Assembly (NCBI RefSeq): GCF_001039355.2
Contig: NW_019775554.1
Span: 190,980 to 254,979, forward strand
Length of the DNA: 64,000 nucleotides
Direction of reading: 5' to 3'
DNA from: Lingula anatina
Lineage: Eukaryota; Brachiopoda; Lingulata; Lingulida; Lingulidae
The notes beneath the pieces were generated by a model that was not told where the DNA came from, did not search any database, and was given only the letters and a program-made list of their open reading frames with translations. Position numbers and translations under genes: made by a program. Positions 35,407 through 63,200 of this stretch are shown piece after piece (within the stretch, counting starts at the first letter, position 1; each line of letters starts with the position of its first letter).

Positions 35407-38400
35407 GTACAGTGTCATATCCGATATTGTCGTACAGTAACACATACCTTCGCAAGTGGGGGGTTCGGAGTCCCACCCATCTTTCTGACAGACAAGGCGG
35501 TCGGTTCCGTTGATTTGAAAGCCAGGGTCACACATAAAGCTGACAGCACTGTTATATGTGAAATCCGTCCCCAGTACACTTCCATGTGCAGGATCCACTG
35601 GGGAAGGGCAGGTTATCTCTGTAAAAAGGATAGGCAAAATAACATTGCAATGATAACTAATTGCAATGGCGTCTTCATTCAATCTACTGATTCTTATTCT
35701 TTATATCTTTTTCCTCTTCTGGTACGGTACATGTAGGGAGGAGGTCGCTCCTCTTGAACAGAATTATCAAATGTGATAAATAAAAGCCACACGTACAATT
35801 GGTTTGCAAATCATGTTTTTAAATCTTTGGATGCCTTAATTACTGGCGCAATCAAATGCATTCCATATATTTTATCTTGCAGAATCTGAATAAGTTGTAA
35901 GTTGTAGAAACCAATAATACTTACGTCCACATGTCGGTGCGGGTGCAGACCATACACCTGTTTCACCTTTCTCTTCACATTTCACGACTTCCTCCCCATT
36001 CAGACGGTAACCCTCGTGGCATACGAAAATCACCTCGGATTCGGTCACGAAATCACGGGAACTAGTCATGATTCCGTTTGTGGGATGCGATAGGTTGGGG
36101 CATCGTTTCCCTGCAAAAACTTATGTTCATTAACGTTATCATATTAAAGAGAACAAAACAACGTCTGTATTGTTGTAGTCCACGTGCACTCTAGAGAAAA
36201 GCCCCTTTCATAGACTAGAATCCTTTCCAAGTGCCATTGGTCACTACCGAGTCTTAGATCACCTTCTTCAATATATATTTCTATTAAATACAGTAACCCA
36301 CTTACTTTCACAAGTTGGAATAGGATCACTGAAAGTGGCATCCTTGGTACACGTAGCACTGGCGGCACCCTTTAGAGTATATCTCGGGAAACAAACGAAT
36401 GAAATGGTGTCGCCATAGAAGAACCTAGTCCCGCCTTCAACGTTGCCATTTTGGACATTTGGAACATTACATTCAATACCTAGATAAAACATGGTAATCA
36501 GGGTTAAAGTAAGAGTTATATAAAAAGAAGAGATGAAGAGAAACTTAACTGACAAACTTTTATCAAAAACATGTATAGGGCCTACATGTCACTGTTACCT
36601 ATCTAAGTTTTGATACAAAGATCACCTTTCAGTGTGAACAGGTTCACATACATGTACCAGTAACTAAAAAAGGGCAAATAAAAAAAGGAAAAAAAGAATG
36701 CGCACTAATCATTCGTTGCAATTTAGAAAAGGGAAGAAAATACAAAAGAGAGTGGGAGACCAATGACAGACAGACAGGCAGACAAACTTACGTTCACATA
36801 TCGGCTCTCCCTCACTCCAGCTCCCTGTATCCAAGCACTGTCTTGTTTTTGGAGAAGAGGTGGTCAATTGGTAACCCTCATCACAGCTGTATCGCACAAC
36901 TTTGCGATATGTGAAATCATCTCCCGTAAAGGAACCATGGTTGGGTGAGCTGGGACGACCACAGGAGATTGCTGGAAATATGTTTATGTGTGTGGTTTGA
37001 GTTTTAAAAATAGTTCTTAGCTATAAATATTAGATTCATGATAATAATATACACAAAATAATTGTTCCATTCACGCGCAGCATATTGCATTAGAATACAA
37101 CCTTTATAAGTACGTTTTTTCCCTTTGATTGGCCTTTCGTGAAAGACAAAAAGCTCTTTCATAAGACGCAAGAGCACATACTGTGTGATTATGGTGAATA
37201 TCATTTTGGACAGGTACACATTTTGCCAATTGAGAAACTAACAATAATATGATTATAATTGCATTGTATCGTTATTTTTTTACTGTATTTGATTGGACGT
37301 AAACAATAACATGACAATAAGGACATAATAAAAGCCTCTGGTTGTACCTTTGCAAGTGGGCATTTGCCCTGCCCAGTTCCCATTATCTTCACACTGTATT
37401 ACAGAGTTCCCCAACAACTGATGGCCAATGTTGCACGCAAACGTAACCGCGCCCACGCCGTAATCTCTGACCTCGGAACTGGTCTGAAAGCCGTTAGAGG
37501 GCGCGTCAAGAAGTGGACAGAACAGCCCTACAAAATTTTAACAAGTATTATACTTAATGCCATTTGAATGATTTTGGTTGTCAAAACACTAGCTATTCTT
37601 TGTTTTTCAAAATGATTCATTAATTATTCAAAACCTCTACACAGGACTGGAAAGATTTTTTCACCCTTTAACCATGAGATGATTCTGTTACGAAATACAT
37701 GTATATACACTACGTGCAAAATCATTTTCGCCGATTTTAGAGCCGAATTTTTTCTTTTACATGATCTTCAAATGTAGAAATCGCAGAAAAATGCTAGCCA
37801 TTCCAATAATAATTTTTGTACAATACAAAAATCAGTCTAAATCAATTTAAAGGGAAATGTATTCTAAAAAAACGCAATATTAAATGAAATCTTTTAATGG
37901 TAGGAGGCACAGCTAAAAGAAACGGTTACATACTTCCTGGGTAGGTGTAGAAGTTGCCCTCCTCTTTAACGACGTCAGGACCGTGACAGATGCTCACAGT
38001 AGATCCCCGTGCTACAATTCTTCCGTATATTCCTCCATTTTTGGTCTGACAGACACCGTAGCGGTGAAGAGCGGTCCCTGGTTTCCTTTCTGAGGCGACG
38101 TAAAAATAAAACTCCTCCACCCACCTATCCTGCCCGTATTCTGAACATGATTTTGGCGTCAGAATCCACGTGCGTGAGCCTTGGAAGTAGTCGTGGCCTC
38201 GACACACATTGATACGCTTCTCAAACCCACCCACTTTTTTTAGCTCTGTACCTTCTAAATAGGAGTCTGAAGGGTATGGCTGCCTGTAGGCTTTGAAGAA
38301 AGAGGTGCCGCCTTCCTGGACGTTGTCCTTTCTCACTTGGGACCATGTCCCCGGCCGCACCTGCCTGCCTTGGGTGTATTTTATTATGTGTCGGCCGTCA

Positions 38401-39339
38401 TGGACAGCTCGTGTTCCTATGAAAACGACTGTTTTATCGGGTTCTGAAAATAAAGGGTTGAAACTGCGACATGCCATGTCTGAATTGTTTCTGTGACGTC
38501 AAATAAGACAAATCATAATAATGATTTTATCATACTTTTATTTGAAAAATTGCAACCACAAGATTGAAGTTGTAAATAAATTACTTTATTCATAAGTTAC
38601 GTAGCAGTTAAATTGACTTATTTAGCTCCGAAAACAGCGTGATTAGTTATGGATGACTGTACTTCATTCAAATTGAAGTTGCACATAATTTCTACAATAG
38701 AATAATACTTTCTAATCTGTGTATTAAAATATGTAAGAATATCAAAAAAATATTTTTATACTTTACCTTCAGGTTTAGTCAATTTAAAATCCGCGAACGC
38801 CTATAAATTCAAAACGAGAGAAAATTGAAACCACAGCTTTTTGAATAACCAAACAAATATAAGTTGATTTATGATATTTATACTTCATAAATCTTTTAAA
38901 GTTTAAACAAAGAGACACTTATGTACAAAAAAAAAAAAAGAAAATCTAGTCTAATCTAGTCTTGTCTTAAGGCAATAGATTTGACGACATATATAACCTA
39001 AAACATATGAAGATACTGTTCTTTTGCTCCTTCAGTGATGAAATAGAAATCTAACGATTTCATATCAAAAACGCAAATGACTGTCAGATTATAAGGAACA
39101 AATAACAATGATCTTCTTTGTTCGTTTGTTTTATATTCACATAAAACTTATAAAAGCAAAAAATGGTACATTCCACGCCTTTATCCGGATAACACGTTCA
39201 ACTTGTACTATAAACATTTACGGAAAACATCTAAATTTAATCCAAATTATCAAAAAAAAAAAAAAAAATCAAGGTCGGTATGAATACTCACGTGCTGAGT
39301 TAAACCAGCCAAAAGTAGCAAGATGGACAACGTATTCAT
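31306..39339 (-). CDS. Cluster gene A: divergent paralogue with unique N-terminal domain, nine sushi domains and domain X
   Basis: A complete frame of 1108 residues. Exons: 39339-39292 (signal peptide [16 protein letters not shown]), 38800-38767, 38443-37934 (170-residue domain, see findings), CCPs 37527-37348, 36971-36792, 36479-36306, 36110-35925, 35618-35448, 35162-34989, then 34644-34318 (CCP and GCC2 fused in one exon), CCP 34087-33917, GCC2 33631-33482, EGF with DIDEC start 33190-33065, long-loop CCP 32956-32735, domain X 32350-31874, and ephrin-receptor-like 31502-31306 with stop 31308-31306. Exon lengths sum to a multiple of three, which supports the termination. Unlike B, C and D it has no TSP1, has seven rather than five CCPs before the first GCC2, and lacks a polybasic site in domain X. 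The donor expected after the ephrin-like module is lost and the frame runs into [13 protein letters not shown] and a stop. It is divergent from gene C across a 3.4-kb spacer. Confidence 0.85.
35365..35402. repeat. (TC)n microsatellite
   Basis: A pure dinucleotide tract in an intron of gene A, just downstream (in gene orientation) of the donor of the 35618-35448 exon. Confidence 0.95.
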
Positions 39340-39400
39340 TTTCAAAATGAAACCAATGCTAGAAAATTAATATCAGGTGTAATATAGAAATATTACAGAC

Positions 39401-39492
39401 GTAGCACGCACGCACGCACGCATACACACGCACGCACACACGCACACAAACACATACAAATGTGCATACCCAGGCCTAGAAGGAAACAGAGA

Positions 39493-39533
<41 letters not shown>

Positions 39534-39541
39534 TGTGTGTA

Positions 39542-39596
<55 letters not shown>
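39401..39596. repeat. Compound microsatellite: ACGC/ACAC, then (GT)n, then (GA)n
   Basis: An ACGCACGC-type array around 39405-39450 is followed by GTGT (about 39496-39540) and GAGA (about 39543-39595). It lies just upstream of the gene A start codon. Confidence 0.95.
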
Positions 39597-39598
<2 letters not shown>

Positions 39599-40639
39599 TA
39601 TATTACAAAACATACATGTACTTCATCTACTTCACGTATATTACAATTAATTCTTTTACTACCTCATCCAAATTGAAGTTGAATGTAATTTTTTAACAAA
39701 ATAATTATTTCTAATCTATTAATTAAAACATATACAGTGCATTAAAATAAACCTTATTACTTACCTCCAGGTTTTGTCTATTAAAATTTCGCCAACGCTT
39801 ATAGATTAGCTGCACAGAGTAAAACTTAACAGTCGGCTCCTCAAAAATTTTGAAAAACAAAATCCAGGGAGCATTCACTTCATCTGTTTATCTGTTACTT
39901 ACCAGTCGCTCAAACTGTGCTTTGAACACGCAATTAATCTGCTGACATGCGCGTCCTGTTTTCCGAGAACGTCTGGTTTGTGGCCCGTGTCCGGGTTTAG
40001 AGGAAGTGAAATATCTAAAGCTGTTGCACGACGAGATTATTTGGGTTAATTGCTACGTCGCTTTACTCATAAGCAAGTTTAAACCCAATCTCAATACAGT
40101 AGATATGTTAAAAAATGATGTAGTTTTTATTACACGGACGCCAAGTTATAGTCGGGTTTAATGTTGTTAGTTGGGTATAGAGCCTGCAAATGGAGCTGTG
40201 AGCATTATAGTGCTGAATAAAGTATAAAATATATTAATTCACAATTTTAAAGCATCATTCTTAGAACCTATACAACATATGGATATACACTTTATATACA
40301 CTTATATATGTTTTGATTAGATAAAGATACATTGCCATGTACCACTGGTAAGACTTTTTAGCCAGTACAAATATATTTACGATACTGTTTTTTTTAAACT
40401 ATACTGTCACGATTCAAACAAAATAAAATAGCTGTCTATCTGAAGTACGACATTTTGCCAATAGAGTGCGATAGTGTTCCTCACGGAACTGCTGTTGTTT
40501 AATTTAAAAAACCACATGTGGTGATCTGAACCGTTATCTGTAACATAAGTCAGTTAAATTTAGCCATAAATTGGATTTTCGTTTCCTGTTTAATGTTTCA
40601 AACCATGATTCAAACAAAGTTCCGGGACGACAAGAAAAA

Positions 40640-40790
40640 CAAGATGGGGGGGGGGGGGGGGGGGGGGTCAAGGGGGAGCAAGCGAAAAAATCTAAACCTC
40701 TTTCTATNNNNNNNNNNNNNNNNNNNNNNNNNTGGGGGGCAAGGGGAGCAACGAAAAAATCTAACCTCTTTCTATACTGTCATTGTACAG
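40640..40790. repeat. Poly-G tract and 25-N gap with duplicated flanks
   Basis: N occupies 40708-40732. The sequence before it (a GGGGGAGCAAGCGAAAAAAT-type word through CTCTTTCTAT) is repeated after it with homopolymer-length differences only, so the gap joins two reads or alleles of the same locus. Confidence 0.85.
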
Positions 40791-42032
40791 GTATCCCCGT
40801 ACTGACGGGAGGAGTATAGGCACGACGAAAAAATTTTCGGTTGGGTGTGCTTTGTTATCTCTCAGACGCAGTGCTACATGTAGTTGTTGTTGAATATCAA
40901 ACTTCAGATTTTAATCGGGGCGCATTTAAAATTAACATTCACAAAATAACAAATTTGAATTTAAAGCACTTGCCAAAAGTTTGCGAACAAACGCCCTCTT
41001 ACTGTAGGCGAGTATGATATTATAAAACTTGGGGCAACTCGCGGTGAGTCAAGTGAAGTACTGACAATACTGTAACAACTCCCACATGGGTAACTTGCCT
41101 CTCTAAATACAGAAACTTAATGTCATCCACATGCATGCATGCACGGGCGAAAACGGACTTCAACGCGAGTATTAAATGAGGGTTAAAGGCGGGAAAAGGG
41201 GGGGGAGCTAACGAACTGAAGAACCGATGGAAGTACAAACGGAAATAGCATGGGAAAAAAGGCAAAAGATATAATGAGCCAATTTGTTAGGTCCGGGATC
41301 TTGATTATCAGGATTATCTCGAAATTTCCTTGCCCAATCAAGCCCTGATAAGTATTACTTAGTGAAACAGGATTCAGACGAATCCTTATATCCTGTTTGC
41401 TATATTAGTAATCGCCCCACAAAGGATGTGTTGCAACCTTTTAATGCCATTAATTTAACACTCCAAAGTAACGTAGCGTTTTAAAGAAATGCAGACACTA
41501 AAAGATTCGCTGCCAGGGTGCTGAGGTGTCAAGAATCAAGTTAAGTTCTGCGAAACAGTAAGTGTAAACAGTACAAAGAAACGTGCCTGGCATGAAAAAT
41601 ACCATATGATCAGTTTCTAAAGAAACGTGTCTATTAAGTTACAATGGAGTTTTTTATTAAGCTTTGATATCATCAGCTGTGTTTCCTCTAATTTTAGTCA
41701 CTTTAGTTCTGTGTTAAGTTTATTTCCTTTTTTCTGAATATAGATGATATCTGTAATTAACCATGTAATATCCTACATTAAGCTTGGCGAAAATACAGTT
41801 TTAAAGATTAGAGCAGTTTATGATTGGTCTTATAAAGCCTTACGCTTCTCATCCACACGCACACTTACATGTATATCTCAATATACAGTCAGTCCAAGTA
41901 CATAAGGCTGTTACACTATACTGCATTACATGTGCGTACGTATAGTGACAGTGTATTCTGTTTTATGTCTGCTTATCGTCTGCTGTACTGTTTCTTTTAC
42001 CACATAATCTGCTATATGTTTTTTGGTTGAGA

Positions 42033-42063
<31 letters not shown>

Positions 42064-42792
42064 CACAATGTACTTGAATGTAGCCTCATGATTGTGCGAA
42101 AAATCACTAATAATAATCACAATAATAATAACAAAAATATTAATAATGATATTGATTATAATAATAGATGAACTTATGAAATACACCTGTAGATAAATAA
42201 TGAAAGAAATGAAACATTAGAAAGAAAAGTAAAAGTAAAAATAAGATGGTTCGAAATACAAACAAAGATATCCACCAATCCTAAGATATGTACTGAGATT
42301 CGCTCAGGGCAGGCAGCAACATTTCCAAGAAATCTAAAATATGAAAGTTCTACTTGGTAGTAATTAAACAGTGTTGACACATTACTGATATCAGTTCATC
42401 TGGGGGGCAAGGGGTGTTCTGGGCAAGTGTGCCACAGCAGAAACCCGGATTTAAAATTTTTAAATAGCAGTCAAATCCTGTCACGTAATTCCTGCATTTC
42501 TTAAAACTTGGGTGATATTACTGCTCATTTCCACTAATGCCAGTCTGTAGGATATCACTCTTTTCAGATTATTCAGCAAAACAACTTAACATTTCATTTA
42601 CTATTTATACCGCAACTTAAGATACCAGAATTGTTTTGTGTTCAGGTGAAGAAATGCTTTATCTGATGACGCGTTTGAGGTCCGCTCAAGTACATACATG
42701 TATTATATAGTACGAAGAAAATGGTATAATTCAAGTACATTTTATATCTGAAATTACTGCCGTTTTTCTATTACAGTAAATCACGAGGTCAG

Positions 42793-56375
<13,583 letters not shown>

Positions 56376-57217
56376 ATGGTGCTATATTTCTTGTTTGAAG
56401 GCTAAACTCTATGTTGGGAACAAACGACTTGAATTCTTAATAACTATCAGCTGTCAGCAGTAAAGAGCTAAAGCAAATGCTTAGTACTTCATATTTACTG
56501 TATAGCTATATCTTGCATAAATATATAGCTCATGTATAAAAATCAAAGGCGTAAAATGAATACACAAGTTTGTAGTCAATATGTGATCATGTATTTCCAT
56601 ACTTCTAAAGAAATGTCATTAAAAGTGATATTATTATCGGCCAACCGGATGGGTACATAAACTAAGACAAGAAACAAGAAATTCTTGCAGCCATATTTTA
56701 CTTAACGAGAATCTTGAAGAGCATAATGCCGGTTGCTTATGTTTCCTTGCTTTCATAAGCAAACTCGAAAGAAATGCTTCGCCTCTGCAAGTACCAAGCT
56801 ACCCATTATGGCTAGCAAACATCGGGGCTGACTGAACAGAACCCACAAAAGTTGGCAAAAGCAAAATAAAATAGTATCTTTATTTGCTACATAAAATGTT
56901 GTTAAGGATCATCTATTAGTAATAAACTTAAATCTACGAAAAAGTAAAGTTAAGTTAACAGTTTAAGGTACGCAGCAAGAACAGGCACCATAAATTGTAA
57001 CTCATTAACCTCTAGAAATGGATTAGCACCTATTATTCACAAACCCAAAAGGCTCAATCAGTTAAACTAATCAACTGTGTCCAAGAACCTAGTTAATGTC
57101 ATCGTTGTCCAAGCTCTTCGAATGATCCCACCATCAAAATATGCAGAAAGTGTTAAACAGTCGACACTGTTTTCTATGTTGATCATCTGGTTGCTTTCAC
57201 ATCCTCAATTATAACTA
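56376..57217. other. Convergent spacer between genes C and D
   Basis: It holds the 3' UTR of gene C (+) and of gene D (-). No ephrin-like, EGF or terminal Cys-rich exon for gene D was found on the minus strand here. AATAAA occurs on the plus strand near 56865 and 56921 as possible polyadenylation signals. Confidence 0.45.
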
Positions 57218-60200
57218 TTAGGGTCTGTGCACTGTAAGAAAAATAAACTATTTAATAGTTTGTTCTGCTCTTATCGCAAACACTGTGATAAACTGGTGTA
57301 GGAGCATTCTTTGGCCTCAACGACAGAAACAGTGCACGTACACTGCGCCTGTGTCATGCGTCCAGGTGTGTGCATGCGTGTTGGGACGTGTAAATTAGGT
57401 CGCAAAAACATCTCAAACCCTAGTCTTAGCATGGATATTATAGCCTCTTAGAATGTGAGTTAATGTAAGAACTTACCGCACATTCCCTGTGACAACGTCA
57501 TACCATCCCCACATTTGATTGCTGGTTGCTTGGTAACCGCCACACCGCCTGCTGGGACCATCTGTAAACCATCGATAAATAAAGCCATAATTGGCCCCTG
57601 CGAACCCATGGTCCGAAACGAAGTTTCGGAAGATGACTCCTTGGTCGAACCCACGTTGAAAAGAGTCTCAAGTTGCGATCTTGTCTGTTGTAACACGACA
57701 ACTCCTTGGTGTTCTACTTCTTGAAGACAAATGGCATTGCAGTTTTCGGAGTCTGCAGCCTGACCCTTGTTAGTGCATATGGCGTCACAGTTCACGGAGC
57801 GCTTTGGTACCTTATCTTTTTCGAGTGTGATTTTGAAAGTCAGTTTAGCGGGGTTGGTATCTCTTTTTCGCCTCGAAGAAGAATCGCAAGAGATTTTCAC
57901 GTCAGTTATATTGCAAACGCTCTGCCCATTTAATGAGCATATGCCCTTAGACTGCAGCAACTGAATCATTTGGTTTTTTGCTTGGGCTTTTTGACTGTCA
58001 GTAAGTCCACCGCATGAACTAACAAAATAAGCTACTTCTGCTTCGATTTCTACTCCGGGAAAGAATTGTTCTGAAGAAAAGAAGAAAAATAGAGATAAAC
58101 CGACCACAATGAAACTGTTCTGGAATCAATAAAATGCATCTTTAAACATACATGAATTGGCAGGTAATGTAATGGAAATCATATTACAGTGAACTTTTCA
58201 CTACATATGTACAATCAGTATTTAGGGATCTTTGGGACGCCTGCCCAAAAGACAGACCGAAAAGACGAATGCCACTGAAACTTCAAACGCCAACCAAGTG
58301 AAAAAATCTTTCAAATTTGAGAATAAATAGAAAGTACTTGCAGAACTTTGTGAACTCAATCTGGCATGCGACTGCACATTTGTGATAATAAAGTTGATGG
58401 TGGATTTTAAAACACAAAAGACTCACCAACACAGGGGGGAATTTCTTCCTCGTTTGCTTCGTGACTCCATAACCAGTTAGTTGAAGATCCGCATTCCTCA
58501 AAGGCATTGGTTCTGTCTATGTGCTCAAATCCTGGGTTACATTTAACTTCACATCGTTTGGTATTTGTCACTCTGTCATGGTGACATACCAGACCGCCAT
58601 TTGCTGGAGGGGTGAGCTCTGAGCACTCTTTGGCAACTTTGGAAATTAAAACAAAACATTCCTAAAAATGATAGTGGTACATGTAGGCCCTATTAGTGGG
58701 TTTACCAAGCTTATTATAGAAAATACTCATGTACTTGTGTACATACATGTATAGTATATGCACTATTTTTTATTTAATGACAATCACTAAGACAGTTACG
58801 TCTTTCACTTTTCCCCCAAAATTATACACCCTACCTGTACAAGACGAAGGACGAGTTCCATTGATTTCATATCCAGGTAATGTGCATGCGCATTTGAAAC
58901 TTCCGGGCTTATTTTCACACGTTTGCTCGCAACCACCATTATCCTGTCCACATTCATCGATGTCTGCAAAAAAAAAGATTCATTGAATCAGTGTAACCGA
59001 ATTCAAATTCTGATCAGTTTCCATTTCTCAGCATCATGAGCTCTTTTGAATATAACGAACTCTTTTGTTAATTTCGCATTTTTACACCTTGTGAAGAAAG
59101 AATTGGAGCCAACTAGAGGAGAGAGCCCAAGACAAGGGTGGCTGGGGTATCTTGTGGGTGGCTTTCCTCCAAGAGTAATAGAAATAATCAGTTTGTTGGG
59201 TCTACTACATGTACCTTGACATGGTCCGCCGGCAGGCCCACTGTATCCGGAGTTACATACACAGTTTTGAAGCTCACTCGCTATACTGGTGGTATGTGAA
59301 AAGGGCGGGCAGCCATCACAGGCGGTATCACTGGACTTGAAAGTGTTGATTGGACATGCTAAAAAACAAATAATTGGGTTGAAACACTGAGACATACTGT
59401 ATGACCAGCTGGTAGGGAAAATAAAAAGCATTCAGTATGTTTTCTGTTTGTTTCTGTTATAAAAGTTGGAAATTAAAAACATGCTGTTTTAAAGTGCTTG
59501 TGGCCATTTTAACAGCTAATCAACACAATAATTGTCCATATCACCAGAACATGTCGGTTGTATTCCGGTCCATCTTCCATCCTGTCTGCAGACTCTCTTG
59601 GCATCCCCTTGGGTTCTAATGAATCCATCTCTACAGGCGAACTCACACACGTCACTGACGGTTGTTTGACATTGAGAGATTGTGCCATGCTCAGGCGCCG
59701 ACAAACTGGAACACTTCACCTCTGAAAGAAATTATAAAAATGAAAATACTGTAGAATATGCAATACTGAATGAAGAATGCAAGTTTTTAATTACATACCA
59801 ACGTCTATTATGACGCAAACGTGCATAGAATTTTCCTTTACTTGCCAAGGAAGTCGAAAACCAATTCTTAAAGTTCTTCTGATTGTTAACCATAAACCAG
59901 TTATAAACCAGAAATAGAAATCTAATCGGTCTTTCCATAGATGACGGCCCTACCTCCACATGGTCCTCCCGGTGGTCCTTGAAATCCAGTGTCACAGAGA
60001 CACTGCTTTATGGTAGTAGAGCCTTTTAACAAAGTGTGAGAGTTGGACGGGCATTTTAAACACACGGGTCTTGCATTGACGCCATCTTTGAAATAACCAA
60101 TTTGACACGCTGAAACGAAAATATGTACGATATTCTGGAAATGGCAATCACATAGATAGCTAAATTAAAGATAGATCAGCTTTTACGGAAATGTGTTATT

Positions 60201-63200
60201 CCATTTTAATGAAATACAACCAGTGCATATTCCTCCATCGCTAAAGAGTGCAAGCAAAAGGTTTAAGAAAAAATTCAACTTACATATAGAGGTAAGCAAA
60301 AAAATAAAAATAAATAAATGAATTAATAATTACCCACGTACGATCTGCATATAAAATAACAAGTTACTTGTTATATGTAGGTATATTAAGCTCGTTTACC
60401 ATTACATACAGGCACCGGAGATGACCAGCTACCGCCACTGGTGCAGTTTATCCTTTCAGCTCCGTTCAGAACATACCCTGGCTGACATGTAAACGTAACC
60501 TGGCCCATGAACGTGTATGTGCTCCCTTGCTTTCCGCCATGAACAGGAGTGCCGGGGTCACCGCAACTTATGGCTACAATCAATAAATAGGTTTGCAGGA
60601 AATATTCAACTACTACGGGTAATCTTGTGATGCCGATGATTTCTAAAATCCCCCAAATCCCCTCCCCAAAGTTGAAAGTTGCTCCGTGCATTTGCACTCA
60701 GTTTAACACATAAAAAGTATTGGCATTACACGAATGGTTTATGTAAACAGTTTTGAATCACCGTCTGTATCTTACGACTGCATAACCAGTGTGAAATAAA
60801 TGGGAGATGCAATATACATGTAAATTTAAGTTTTCGGTTCAGCTTTAACGATCAATTACAGGCTACACCTAATGTAAATCTACATTTCCCCTCATCTTTA
60901 TCTACATCATATTACGGTGACAATTAAATATATAATAACAAATGAAAATCCAACATTTTTGGATTCAACAAGAGTAAATGCTTAGCACTACTAACGTTGG
61001 CACAAAGGCTGTCGACCACTCCATGTTCCTCTTGGGCCGAAGCCACCACAGGTTCGTGAGGACTCTCCGCGTAACTGGTGGCCAATACTGCATGAATAGG
61101 AAGCGACCTGGCCGTGCTCGTACCCTTCCACAGTGACCACACCATTCGGGGGGTTGCTTACACGGTCGCATATTGTTTCTGTGAAAAAGAAAAAAATGTC
61201 TGTCTACTTTAAACTGAAAAATAGACCTGAAAAGTCGGAGAAAACAATCAAATCAAAAACCTCTCACTTCTGTAATTATTTTCCCAACTTAATGTTTAAC
61301 CTTTTGTACATGTATGAACTGTTTTCTCTTTTTCGTCAAATATAGGAAGTATGAGAACATCATATTTGTAACCAATTTAACTAAAACGATTTTCGGACGT
61401 TACTTACTTTTACACAGAGGTCGAACGCCATCCCATCGTCCCGAGGCGAGGCAATTCCTAACTGTTGAACCTTCTAAATAATAGCCAGTGGTACACCCAA
61501 AATAAGCCATGGACTTGTATGTAACCCCATTGGTCATCATCCGTCCACCATCTGGAGCTTTAAGCCGTGGACACGTCACAACTAGATGAAAAATATAAAT
61601 AAATAAGTAAATAAATAAAAAGCAGGTATAACAAGATAATATGTTTAACATACGAATGCTGTGCATAACACATAAATCAAACAACACTTTTACTTACTGT
61701 CACATTTTGGTTTTCGCGCGCTCCATCTTCCACGACCTTCACACGTCAGAATACTGGCGCCGCTTAGACGATAGCCCGTGTCACACTGATATATGACGGA
61801 GTGACCAAACCTGAAGTCTGTCCCGGTCCTAGTGCCGCCGTTCAATAAACCCGGATCTCGGCAACTAATGACTGGATAATTGAATGAAAATTTGAAATCA
61901 GACCAAGATGGATTCTGTGCTGGACATACAGGAATAACTAAGCTCTTTTTATCCTGTTACAGTATGAAAAGCTTTATTATTATTATTATTGTTATCATTA
62001 TTATATTATTATTATTATTATTAACATCAAAATTACAGTATGCCATTTCCAATGGTAAATATGAAAGCAAAGCAAAACTGTTCTATTGCATTACTTTCAT
62101 GACTTACTTTCGCATTTTGGTACGTAATGACTCCATTCACCATTATCCTGACAAATTCGAGAAGTTGGTCCTCGAAGACGGTAACCAGTTTGGCATGAGA
62201 ATTTGACTCGAACATCATAAGAATGACTTGACAGTAGCGAACTCACGTCGCCATTTTCTGGCTTTCCAGGAAAACCGCAGCTGACAGCTAGAGAAAACAT
62301 GAAACACTAAGAAGACGGAACTGCGTTTATAACGTACTTGCAATAGAGTTTCTTATTTTGGGTTGATTTTCAACATGTGGTTGGGTTTTGAAGTTAATAA
62401 TCGGCCATATGGATCTTAAGAGGTCTTAAGGGGCATTAAAAGCAGGATTAGCTTACAGTAGTGGTTTTAGGTTAAATATAAATGCAAACAAATTTATAAA
62501 CAGGTATCGGTTCTCCAAATAAAGCCTTGTACATCCCTTCCTATGCTTACACATTAAATACCTCAACGTAAATCTTATATAAACTTTTGATAAAATTAGG
62601 TCCCGCCCAACTTATATTAATAAAGTTATCAATACACCCGTGTTACATCAGGTGCCGGACAACGAATTTCTACCATTGTATCTTGCCATACCAGTGCCGC
62701 AACAGGTTCCGGCGAAACCAGGCGGACATGCGCAGGCAAATGGCCCGAGTGTTCCACCATTAAGGCATTGTTGGTTGCATGACTGTTGCTCCTTTCTTTT
62801 TCCACTGCACGAAGCCAGCAGTTCAGCTCTATAGGCACCACACTGGCTTGGAACCACGGGGCTGCGGGAGCGAACCCTGCTGCCAAGCAGAGCACATTGA
62901 TGGGAGCAAGACGTCCACACTGTCCAGCTTCCCCAACAGTTCTGGCGGCAATAGCTGTAACGTGTTTCATAAATGTCTACAACTTAATGCTGTCAAAAAT
63001 GCTTTGCAACAATTACTGTGATACATCAATAAAAAGAAACGTTATGCACTATAGGTAAAGAGAGAGAGAGAAAGAGGAAGCAGTGACACATATAGAGTAT
63101 AGACATCTTTGTTTGATAACAAACACCTCGATCTGTTTGAATCATTACAGCAATAAATAAATAAATTAATTAATAAAAATAAAATAAATAAAGTCAACAT

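Larger units (their letters stand above)
39340..42792. promoter_or_regulatory. Divergent spacer between genes A and C (shared promoter region)
   Basis: Genes A (-) and C (+) start at either end of this spacer, so both promoters should lie here. No TATA box is certain. For gene C, a polypyrimidine tract and AG end at about 42776, just before ATG 42793, which implies an upstream 5' UTR exon within the spacer. The region holds CACG-type and (GT)n/(GA)n tracts (39401-39596), a poly-G tract (about 40645-40667), a 25-N gap with duplicated flanks, and a (GA)n tract (42029-42062). No coding exon was recognised. Confidence 0.45.
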
